A stretch of DNA of 39,393 nt from Roseibacillus sp. (lineage in GTDB: Bacteria > Verrucomicrobiota > Verrucomicrobiia > Verrucomicrobiales > Akkermansiaceae), in the NCBI GenBank assembly GCA_028821775.1, contig JAPKFB010000047.1, forward strand, positions 1 through 39,393, read 5' to 3'. The notes under the pieces were generated by a model that was not told where the DNA came from, made no database searches, and worked only from the letters and a program-made list of their open reading frames with translations. This document shows, one piece after another, positions 33,301 to 39,393 of the stretch. Made by a program: the position numbers and the translations under genes. How positions within the stretch are numbered: position 1 is the first letter of the stretch; the number at the start of each line of letters is the position of its first letter.

Positions 33301-34167
33301 CGCCAGCACCCCATCACAGGCGAGGAAGCCCAGTGGGCCTTCTGCCGCTACAACAAGCAGTGCGGCACCTTCGCCGGGTCCCGCCACCTCATGTTCGGGC
33401 GCTCCCGCGGGATCGGCTACCACGACCTGCTCGGCGACAATGGCCTCTACACCTTCCTCCACAGCCGGGCCAGCTGCTGGATCGATACCTCCAGCGGGGG
33501 GGGGATGATGATCAAGCCGCCCCACGCCATCGGCTGCAAGTGCGAGGTTTCCATGCCCTTCACCGTCGCCCTCGCCCAGGTCCCCCAGCAACCAGCCGTG
33601 CCCCAGACCTTCGCCCAGCCCGGCACCGAACTCCCGGTCCGCCACCTCTACCTCGACCTCGGCGGCACCGGCGAGCGCCGCGACCACGAGGGCAACCTTT
33701 GGGTCATCCCGCGCTCCGGCGAGCACCTGCTCCTCCTCCAGTTCAACGCCACCCCCACCTTCGAGGAACAGGGCGGACCGGTCCGGCGCAGTGGGAACTA
33801 CACCCCCATCGCCAACACCAAGCGCCCCTTCCTCTTCGCCTCCGCCCTGCGCGGCATGAAGGACTGCCTCATCCCGGTCACCACCCCGGAATCGGGTCCC
33901 TTCCGCTACCGTGTGCGCCTCGGCTTCTCCGCCCTGCCCGGCGACCAGCCCGGCCAGCGCGTCTTCGACGTCCTCCTCAACGGCAAGCCCGTGCTCCAGG
34001 ACTTCGACATCATGAAGGAAAGCGGCCAGCCCGACTACGCGGTCTGGAAGGAGTTCGAAATCGAGATCACCAAGGACCTCGCCATCGCCCTCACCAGCAA
34101 AACCGGAACCAGCTCCGTCGACCGCATGCCCCTCATCAGTGCAGTGCAGGTCCTGCGGGTCGAGTGA
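30361..34167 (+). CDS. Large secreted PQQ-type beta-propeller protein with methyltransferase-like insert and malectin-like C-terminus
   Basis: The 1268-aa product has a signal peptide (about 1-22, ending 'GNARSEDW'). PQQ/BamB-type propeller blades follow, marked by the 'D/A-TGK-x-x-W' strand motif: 'EAATGKTRWEF', 'AADTGSLIWKH' and 'DAKTGKRLWRN'. Residues about 440-585 interrupt the propeller with a Rossmann-like segment, 'EALVLDCETGALAMALA' near 468 and 'MMDFLFSEGALLSG', resembling a class I methyltransferase with a degraded glycine motif. Blades resume ('DPWTGKEIRRY', 'DAATGKILYQH', 'DGATGKLLWYR'). A Cys-containing segment ('KQCGTFAGSRHLMF', 'IGCKCEV') and a malectin-like C-terminus ('GQRVFDVLLNGKPVLQDFDI') end the protein. 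Very high GC third positions set it apart from its right neighbour. Likely periplasmic or surface; redox or carbohydrate role unproven. Confidence 0.85.
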   Translation: MRFRLLHHALLVALLSHGNARSEDWPTYRHDYGRSAATGEKLPLPLRPIWSFRSRQSHRTPLQKGELHLEITPEFNKHSLSLTTAGDLLFFTSVAEGRLGCLEAATGKTRWEFVAGSAINRSATIAEGRVYVGSDDGYVYCLAADTGSLIWKHKASPAERWMFSFSQLTSAWPVRTDIVVDKGVAYFGVGVFPHDGTFVCALDAKTGKRLWRNGTHCETLNRWSLSPVGHIYLTERNLYMPMDFKQFHWALFNSYKRADGTHDAWAGTDPDNPAGYGEPFYPLMGAMHGGRRYRGNEAHTVEIIVDEKSKKKNYKLERLWNVETKGYHCDLDSVMGIPVMRGTVTRYDPDMCPVIYAGDTVFSAAFKNNGEKGASGKLFARHPDTGKELWAHELAEWPNQIIAANGRLFVSTRDGRIHAFGGAAAAQHHTIEEGTDKDLLPTDPSLAAAADEIVRIAREIRGEEPVGEALVLDCETGALAMALAARTKLRLYAIFASEEKARTARETFNQAGLHVSRLTALHVEPLKGNKEIQHPPQKLPYPSRMMDFLFSEGALLSGTLPSDPAELARLQKPLRGVAVLGGANNSANILPQWAAATGQEHWNIRTGAKGASWATRRAPRLPEGGGWTHALGDAGNTMCSHDGVLRAPLGIAWYGPPYSSRGSKGISPPIIVDGVLVTQFQDYIHKDLNFTQGHDQYTGRQLWRRPNSLTDTIAQPGSLFQRFLEVIVQIDPWTGKEIRRYLPPFEGGHWSAMAAESDGSRFYLRCSGKKDEKDWAFIMAVDPVTGKPLWNLGGPDQPEQWPAWNAIADGRLYFLRGNAEGARRAEAMAEMKALLQNMPGKDYREFEAKLEEHTYQVLQAVDAATGKILYQHGVDTSNAGGGWTRSVVTGGRRSYQPHLGGAVIAHGGVVLFASVAGADKSWAVWPTGGYQARALAVHDGATGKLLWYRFANYRARPVMTRDYVVAEPWAFALKTGTPKTRQHPITGEEAQWAFCRYNKQCGTFAGSRHLMFGRSRGIGYHDLLGDNGLYTFLHSRASCWIDTSSGGGMMIKPPHAIGCKCEVSMPFTVALAQVPQQPAVPQTFAQPGTELPVRHLYLDLGGTGERRDHEGNLWVIPRSGEHLLLLQFNATPTFEEQGGPVRRSGNYTPIANTKRPFLFASALRGMKDCLIPVTTPESGPFRYRVRLGFSALPGDQPGQRVFDVLLNGKPVLQDFDIMKESGQPDYAVWKEFEIEITKDLAIALTSKTGTSSVDRMPLISAVQVLRVE

Positions 34168-34324
34168 GGGCAATCAGGGGTTCCCCTTATGCCGTAGGTT
34201 ACGACAAGGACATTATTTGCGAGATGGACTTCAACGGTGCGGTCTTTAAGTGATGGCCTGCTTTTGTTTCTGGTGGCACGAGTGATTGCACTACCGTTGT
34301 GCGCAAGCCCGGGGGGCGATCCAT

Positions 34325-37168
34325 TCATCCCCCTTCCTTTGCCAATACAACCTGGATTAATTCGGCATCCCCTTTACTCAATTCCATCCTGAACTGTGAC
34401 TTATTTGCAGTCTGTGTGAATTTTCGCTCTTCCCATTTTCTCTTTTCTTTATTCATTCGGAGAATGGATTTCACCTTGCCTGAAAAATTTAATTTTACTT
34501 CATGCGCTGACGCAATGTCACGATTTCCTAATACAATCAAATGCTCACCTCCACTGCCTTCAAAGACCCCCATGACGATGTGCTCCCCTTCAGGCAGCAC
34601 CCAATAGTCGGCAGGAGCCTTGGCGGTGCTAGTGGGCAGGGGATCGGTATGATAAACAGCCGATGATCTGGCATGGGTTAAACTCGGACTGAAGGAGGCA
34701 ATGGTATTATTGATGCCTGAGACCTCTCTGCCGATGTCTGATAATGGAGGAGGCTCGGTTGCGACAACCTTGTGGATGTCAAACATGGTCCAGCCTACCC
34801 ACCACTTGAACGCCTTGATCCCATAAGCAAGGCTCATTGATACGGTCTGTCGCATCTTGATGACATTGTCTCCATGAACGTGCACGAACCTGAAAACAGG
34901 TATGCCGCCTGCCGCGATAGACATGCGTCTATAATACTCGAGGAAATGAAAATGCAGGTGTGCCTGGCGTTGCCAATGATAATCATAATACTCCAGCATT
35001 CTTGGGCGAACTGCATCGAGGAAGAACTCGATCCCCCCGTATTGGGAATAGGTGGTAAACTCAGTGGGATGAAACGGATCGATGGCCTCATATTTTTGCC
35101 GGATTGTGCCAAAATGAGGAAAACTTGAGGGTTTTCGGCGGTCGCTCATATAATAGGAAATGACCGTTTTCTCGTCCTTCAGGGCATGGGCTGTCCATGG
35201 GGTGACTCCATGCATCAGCATGTAAATCCCTGCTTTCTTTGATTTGTCAAAGTCCGCTAAACTCCCTTCCAGTCCGTTAAAGTTCGCTTTCCTCATCGTT
35301 ACAAAAAGATTGTCCAACCCCACCCGCGGACCCACCCAGCTGGGGGAAAGGAATGAAATTAATGCCGGCATTTTGAAAGGCCCGGGCAAGGCTTCACGGA
35401 CTTTCTTTTCATAGGGGCCAATGCCAAAAACCTCACTGGTCCTCTGCTTCGGGTAGACTTCCAGTCGCTGGATTTCCCCGTCACGGTATACCAACTCCAC
35501 CCCCAGGCCTGTTATGCTGTCGATCCTGAAATCAATGTCCCGATCAGCGGGCCACCCGGGAAGCACGCACACGCGCTTGCCTGTCGCCTCAATGAGCATC
35601 GAGCGCAATGAATCGACAAAAGAATCCACCCCGTTCTTCACTGGTGGCAATCGAGAAAAATCGGATCCCCAGAAACGGGGAAACCGAGAACCCCTCGCAT
35701 CAGGTTCCAGCAATGGTTTGGCGAGCTTAAGGGCCTTGGCAATTGCCTGTTCGGATCGTTTATCTGGCCAATCCGATATTGGACCTTCCGGGATCTCAGG
35801 GTTTTGGACGGCTTCGGGAATGAGAGCATGCGGGCCCCGTCCACTGCAGGCACTTAAATACCGCCTTAATACAAGGGCCCTCGAAATTTCAGGACCGTTC
35901 TCAATGCCACGAAGAAAAATACTGCCCCTGTTCCAGAATTTTTCCCATGCTTGAATCTGGGCGGTGACCGCACCGTTGACATCAACCTTGGCAACAGCTT
36001 CAGCGACCTTCTCCGGTTTTTCATTTTCCTTCGCGGGAACCAAATGAACCTGTAAATCAAAGGCTGTCCCTGGGCCAACAGCCTGCAGATGGTTGTCCTT
36101 GACCTCCATCCCGTCACAAAGAACCACGAGCACATCCTTGGCATTGGTTTGAAAGATTCGTTTCGTTCCCTGAAACGCGATGGTGTTCCCCTCCTTAGTA
36201 TCAAAGAACACTTTTAAAGGGACGGGGATCTTGCTGCGAAACTGCAAATGTAAGATGTCCCGCGTTGCATCCACAAAAAATGAATAGGACGCTCCTTGCG
36301 CCTCCCTGATATTTTTCACCACCACCTCACCGTAATTGAAGCGAAGCATTTGCCGGAACGTATCCGGCGATGTTTTAAGGCTGGGGTCTAATTGGAAGCG
36401 CAGTGAACCTATGCTTCTTACAGGGCCTTCCGGGTTTGAGGAGTGCGCCAATGAGACACGGACGTCACCACCCTTTTCAGTCCAGACATTGGCGAGCAAT
36501 GATCCATTGCCGATCGGCATGGCCTCCTCGCTCCCAAGAGAAGGACTGGTCCATGTAATGTTTGCAGACACAGGGTCGGGTCCACGATCAATGGTCGGGG
36601 GATTTGCCGGGGCCAGGGCTACTAGATCAGAATCACTGAGCTTTTCATCAAGGATCAAGATCTCGGTTGCCCCTGGATTCGGTCCCCCGTGGGAATTTAA
36701 AAAACGCAGGGTAAGCTTTTTTGCTTTTTGTCTTTTGAATGAAACGCGTTGGCCGCCATGCATTTTTTCAAATGCTCCCTTGGCTACTGGAACTGCATTG
36801 CCATCAATAAAAAGTTCGTAATCCTTGAAGCATTCATCCAGCAACCAGGAAGTCCGACCAAAATAAATCAGTTCCTGTAAAGAGACTGGATTTTCCCACT
36901 CGAAGACTAGTTCCCCTTTATCATTTGCCTCCTCGCCATTGACAGCCCATGACTTGGCCCCTTTCTCCGGGGGAAAGAATTCAAAGTGCTGGCACAGGGC
37001 CGGGGCAATTCTCCCGTCAGCAATTGCGGGGGCCAGTAATTCCTGCTCCTTGAGTTCTGAGGACGCGGTAATTTTAGCCTGCGATGCGAGGTTTATGTGT
37101 TGAACTTTTTCGGCTAAACAAAGTCCGCCCAATGAATAGAAAGCCAGCAAGAGAGGAAAAACTTTCAT
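34325..37168 (-). CDS. Chimeric glycoside-hydrolase-like secreted protein (discoidin-like + GH95-like/DUF5703 + TIM-barrel-like)
   Basis: From ATG 37168 the product is 947 aa with a signal peptide (MKVFPLLLAFYSLGGLCLA); ATG 37216 adds 16 residues before it. Residues about 20-185 resemble an F5/8-type-C carbohydrate-binding domain ('NLASQAKITASSE', 'AKKLTLRFLNSHGG'). Next is a GH95-like N-terminal beta-sandwich ('ITWTSPSLGSEEAMPIGNGS'). The '(F)WNRGSIFLRG' and 'RRYLSACSGRG' strings mark entry to the helical barrel. The sequence then jumps to features of the barrel's far end ('FPRFWGSDFSRLPPVKNG', 'CVLPGWPADRDIDFRI'). The bulk of the (alpha/alpha)6 barrel seems missing. About 300 residues of TIM-barrel character follow ('YYMSDRRKPSSFPHFGTI'), then a beta-sandwich. 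GC is visibly lower than in flanking genes, suggesting transfer. Activity uncertain. Confidence 0.7.
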   Translation of the reverse strand: MKVFPLLLAFYSLGGLCLAEKVQHINLASQAKITASSELKEQELLAPAIADGRIAPALCQHFEFFPPEKGAKSWAVNGEEANDKGELVFEWENPVSLQELIYFGRTSWLLDECFKDYELFIDGNAVPVAKGAFEKMHGGQRVSFKRQKAKKLTLRFLNSHGGPNPGATEILILDEKLSDSDLVALAPANPPTIDRGPDPVSANITWTSPSLGSEEAMPIGNGSLLANVWTEKGGDVRVSLAHSSNPEGPVRSIGSLRFQLDPSLKTSPDTFRQMLRFNYGEVVVKNIREAQGASYSFFVDATRDILHLQFRSKIPVPLKVFFDTKEGNTIAFQGTKRIFQTNAKDVLVVLCDGMEVKDNHLQAVGPGTAFDLQVHLVPAKENEKPEKVAEAVAKVDVNGAVTAQIQAWEKFWNRGSIFLRGIENGPEISRALVLRRYLSACSGRGPHALIPEAVQNPEIPEGPISDWPDKRSEQAIAKALKLAKPLLEPDARGSRFPRFWGSDFSRLPPVKNGVDSFVDSLRSMLIEATGKRVCVLPGWPADRDIDFRIDSITGLGVELVYRDGEIQRLEVYPKQRTSEVFGIGPYEKKVREALPGPFKMPALISFLSPSWVGPRVGLDNLFVTMRKANFNGLEGSLADFDKSKKAGIYMLMHGVTPWTAHALKDEKTVISYYMSDRRKPSSFPHFGTIRQKYEAIDPFHPTEFTTYSQYGGIEFFLDAVRPRMLEYYDYHWQRQAHLHFHFLEYYRRMSIAAGGIPVFRFVHVHGDNVIKMRQTVSMSLAYGIKAFKWWVGWTMFDIHKVVATEPPPLSDIGREVSGINNTIASFSPSLTHARSSAVYHTDPLPTSTAKAPADYWVLPEGEHIVMGVFEGSGGEHLIVLGNRDIASAHEVKLNFSGKVKSILRMNKEKRKWEERKFTQTANKSQFRMELSKGDAELIQVVLAKEGG

Positions 37169-37228
37169 GGGAGAAATGTAAATGGAAATGCAAATAAATG
37201 GAAGACTTTGCCTCATGCCCGAGGTTTA

Positions 37229-37293
37229 TTGCATGATTGCGAGGAGCTTGTCGGACCTGTTCAAAGTCCGACAAGCTCCTCGCAATCATGCAA
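37229..37293. repeat. Perfect 28-bp inverted repeat with 9-base spacer
   Basis: The arms at 37229-37256 (beginning ttgcatgattgcgaggagct) and 37266-37293 are exact reverse complements. The spacer is ctgttcaaa. As RNA or single-stranded DNA this would be a 28-bp hairpin. It lies between two divergently oriented genes, so it is not placed like a terminator for either. Candidates are a REP-type/IS200-IS605-like mobile palindrome, a protein-binding operator or a small structured RNA. It marks the right border of the lower-GC glycosidase segment. Confidence 0.9.
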
Positions 37294-37358
37294 AAATCCC
37301 ATTTCTATTTTTCTGAAAATCGCATCTCTCACGATTCGGTTAAGAAAGGAGACCGCAT

Positions 37359-39393
37359 ATGATAGCCGTAAATCGCCGCGTTTTCTACTTGGCCGTGATT
37401 GCTCTCGCGTCTTTGGATTCGATCGCATTTGGAGAGATCCTTGATTTCCGCACCGCCTTTCGGAGTGAATCTCCTCGGATTTCGCCCAACACTGCCAGCT
37501 TTGTGGCGGTCGAAGCCATCCCCGAGGAAAACGAGACAAAAACGGCTCAGGCCTTTGCAGGGGGTTATTTTTCAGGGCAATTCGATATGGGGGCCCTTGA
37601 ACAGATATCGAGTCGGAACGCAGAAGACGGTGTGCTTGTCGGTTTCATACGAGATCCTGCTGCCGGAGTCTGGGTGACCAACTGGAGGCTTCAAGTGCAG
37701 TGCGAGGTTGGTGACGCTCGAATTACTGATGTCGCAATCGCTCGCACCGGTGAGATCTATGTTTGTGGGACCTTCGAAGGAATTGCACGGTTGAATCGCC
37801 CTCCTCCCCTATCCCCGATCACTCTGACCGCCCCTGCGGATGGAAGACCCGTCAGCTTTATTGCAACGGCAGATCCAGGCGGAGCCTGGCTCGACGCCTT
37901 CGTCGTTTCGGGTATGGAAGCCCGAAGCCTTGCCCTCGATTCAAGCAACAATATTTTCGTAACCGGTCCTCCATTTCTCGCCCGCCGACTTAATCCAGGT
38001 GGGCAGGTGCTCTGGAGTGTTGCAGCGCCTCCCAACACCCTCTCTCTGCAGCAGATCGCTGCGGAATTTTCGGCTAATGCTCGCAACCTCTACGTTCTGG
38101 GAACCTACGATAGCGACCCAAATCCAGGGATCACTAATCGGGACGCCATTCTCGTCCGCCTCAACAAGTTAAGCGGGGCAGAAGATTGGAGAACTAGGAT
38201 CTCTTCAAGGGGGCGAGAGGGCGCAGGGGGGTTGGGAATCGGCCCACTGGGTGACCTCCGGATCTCAGTTTCCTCATCACCGCAACCACCTCAGATAGGG
38301 GATGATTTGCAGGTCGGAGGCAGGCCGATCAAGGACCTCCCCACCATCCGTGCGTCGGGACATGCCCATCTTCTCTTTATTTCTCCGGATGGCTTGCTCT
38401 TCCGTGACCGTTTGTTGGGAAACTCTTCTAAGCAGGGAGGAGAAATGAATACTCGTGACCTTGCCATTGACTACGCTGGCAACACCTATGTCTCCACGAG
38501 TTTCAGCGGCTCCTATGAATTTGAAGGCGTCACTTACACAGGACAGGAAGACGCTGCCATCGTTGCCATTGATGCTCTCGCCACTCCCATTCGATTTACG
38601 AACACTGCCGGAACCAGCTCCGCCTTAGGAGCTGCCGTCGCAGCCCCCGATCGTAACCAACAGATTCTTGTGGGCAGCATTCGAGGAACCACAGCGGAGG
38701 ACTTCGGCGGAATTATCGTCCCCACCCTCCCCAACCAGCTGGCCTATTTCAGTGCCGTTGAGCCGGTCTCCGATCAACAGCCCTACATTCTCACCAGTCT
38801 GCTCCCGGACACTACCATCGAATCCATGACGCAGGACATCAACAGAGTTGGCGGTGAGATTTATCGTGCCCTCGATTTTCCAAACGAAAAGATTCGCCTT
38901 GTTGCAGCCTACCTCACAACGGAACAGCGCAGTGGCCTAGGACAGCAATTCACCTCAGTACCCGATCTTGATCTGCAGCAGGATGGCCTCGTCTCCGATT
39001 CCGGATGGGCCCTCGCAGCTCTCAATTCCGCACCTCCGACCGAACCCTTTTCCTACACCTATCCGGAAACCTGCCACCAGACCGCCCTCTATCTCATCGA
39101 TACCGCCATTGACACCTCCAGTGGTTATTTCAACGACAACCCCAACCTCAATATCAATATCGGCTCTTCCACCCTCGTGCGGGGCACAGGCGATCCGCTC
39201 TTCTCGAGCCATTTCGGTCACGGCACCGAAATGCTCAGCATGATAGCAGGTCCGATCTACGGAGCCGCGCAGGGCACACCGATCGACGTCATCAGTTATG
39301 ACATCTATCCTGACGGATTAACCGCCAAGCTCAGTTCACTCATCGAGGCTATTGGTCTCGCAAACAGCGACAAGGCCCTCAACTATCCCTTCG
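37359..39393 (+). CDS. Secreted beta-propeller/subtilisin-like serine protease, 3' end cut by window
   Basis: From ATG 37359, preceded by AGGAG, 678 codons stay open to the right edge without a stop. A signal peptide ('VFYLAVIALASLDSIAFG') opens the protein. Residues about 60-450 hold repeats of the SBBP/propeller type, such as 'DVAIARTGEIYVCGTFEG', 'SLALDSSNNIFVTG' and 'DLAIDYAGNTYVSTSFSG'. From about 500 there is a propeptide-like segment ('EIYRALDFPNEKIRLVAAYL'). The subtilase (S8) catalytic core then begins: 'LYLIDTAID' with Asp581 and 'HFGHGTEMLSMIAG' with His621. The catalytic Ser would lie beyond the window. It is probably an exported protease. Divergent from the glycosidase; an operon link is not shown. 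Confidence 0.82.
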   Translation, partial: MIAVNRRVFYLAVIALASLDSIAFGEILDFRTAFRSESPRISPNTASFVAVEAIPEENETKTAQAFAGGYFSGQFDMGALEQISSRNAEDGVLVGFIRDPAAGVWVTNWRLQVQCEVGDARITDVAIARTGEIYVCGTFEGIARLNRPPPLSPITLTAPADGRPVSFIATADPGGAWLDAFVVSGMEARSLALDSSNNIFVTGPPFLARRLNPGGQVLWSVAAPPNTLSLQQIAAEFSANARNLYVLGTYDSDPNPGITNRDAILVRLNKLSGAEDWRTRISSRGREGAGGLGIGPLGDLRISVSSSPQPPQIGDDLQVGGRPIKDLPTIRASGHAHLLFISPDGLLFRDRLLGNSSKQGGEMNTRDLAIDYAGNTYVSTSFSGSYEFEGVTYTGQEDAAIVAIDALATPIRFTNTAGTSSALGAAVAAPDRNQQILVGSIRGTTAEDFGGIIVPTLPNQLAYFSAVEPVSDQQPYILTSLLPDTTIESMTQDINRVGGEIYRALDFPNEKIRLVAAYLTTEQRSGLGQQFTSVPDLDLQQDGLVSDSGWALAALNSAPPTEPFSYTYPETCHQTALYLIDTAIDTSSGYFNDNPNLNINIGSSTLVRGTGDPLFSSHFGHGTEMLSMIAGPIYGAAQGTPIDVISYDIYPDGLTAKLSSLIEAIGLANSDKALNYPF

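Noticed and set aside
30529..34173. A 1214-codon open frame on the minus strand opposite the PQQ-propeller gene
   Set aside because: It mirrors the real gene. Very strong C/G at third positions removes stop codons from the opposite strand. Its translation is Gly/Val/Glu/Asp-rich with no domains, while the plus strand encodes clear propeller motifs.
1..39393. CRISPR array, tRNA, rRNA or intact insertion sequence
   Set aside because: No regularly spaced direct repeats, no cloverleaf-like tRNA, no rRNA signature and no transposase frame were seen in the window.

Overview
The window looks like a chromosomal piece of a GC-rich Verrucomicrobiota (or close PVC-group) bacterium. The case rests on gene content: a large secreted PQQ-type beta-propeller/malectin protein, a 'CQVPVFR' membrane protein, a PL10 pectate lyase, a ThuA-like secreted protein, a decayed prepilin, and a GH95-like/TIM-barrel glycosidase. 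This is a judgement from family distribution; no marker gene proves it. Many genes lack a clear Shine-Dalgarno sequence and several start with GTG or TTG.

Layout. (1) 1-3.5 kb, minus strand: the start of an amidohydrolase running off the left edge, a possible 21-aa membrane peptide, rnhB (RNase HII), a prepilin pseudogene with an in-frame stop, an APC-family amino acid permease and a possible small membrane protein. (2) 3.9-5.6 kb, plus strand: a DUF374-type lysophospholipid acyltransferase and a three-His-box fatty acid desaturase. (3) 5.8-25.7 kb, plus strand: the centrepiece, seven genes in the order pfaD-pfaA-pfaC-oleA-oleB-oleC-oleD. All six junctions overlap by 1 to 8 bases. (4) 25.8-30.3 kb: a secreted ThuA-like/jelly-roll protein (minus), a PL10 pectate lyase (plus) and a CQVPVFR membrane protein (minus). 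(5) 30.4-34.2 kb: a 1268-aa secreted PQQ-propeller protein with a degenerate methyltransferase-like insert and a malectin-like C-terminus. (6) 34.3-37.2 kb: a glycoside-hydrolase-like gene of clearly lower GC, reading on the minus strand. A perfect 28-bp inverted repeat lies just beyond its 5' end. (7) 37.36 kb to the right edge: a secreted propeller-subtilase, cut by the window.

How the genes work together. PfaD (enoyl reductase), PfaA (KS-AT-3xACP-KR-PS-DH) and PfaC (KS-CLF-AT-psiDH-DH-psiDH-DH) form a complete-looking secondary-lipid (PUFA-type) synthase. It follows the three-protein D-A-C plan known from myxobacteria, with the PfaB-type acyltransferase built into PfaC. OleA, OleB, OleC and OleD form the full head-to-head hydrocarbon pathway: thiolase condensation, ketone reduction, beta-lactone formation and decarboxylation to a cis-olefin. 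In Shewanella these two systems are encoded apart yet jointly make the polyene hentriacontanonaene (C31:9). Here they are one translationally coupled unit, so I predict a dedicated pathway to a long-chain polyunsaturated hydrocarbon. No phosphopantetheinyl transferase (PfaE), separate PfaB or thioesterase is present in the window. This pfa-ole unit is the best candidate for the 'exciting system'. The enzymes themselves are known families; the coupled arrangement and its product are the part worth testing.
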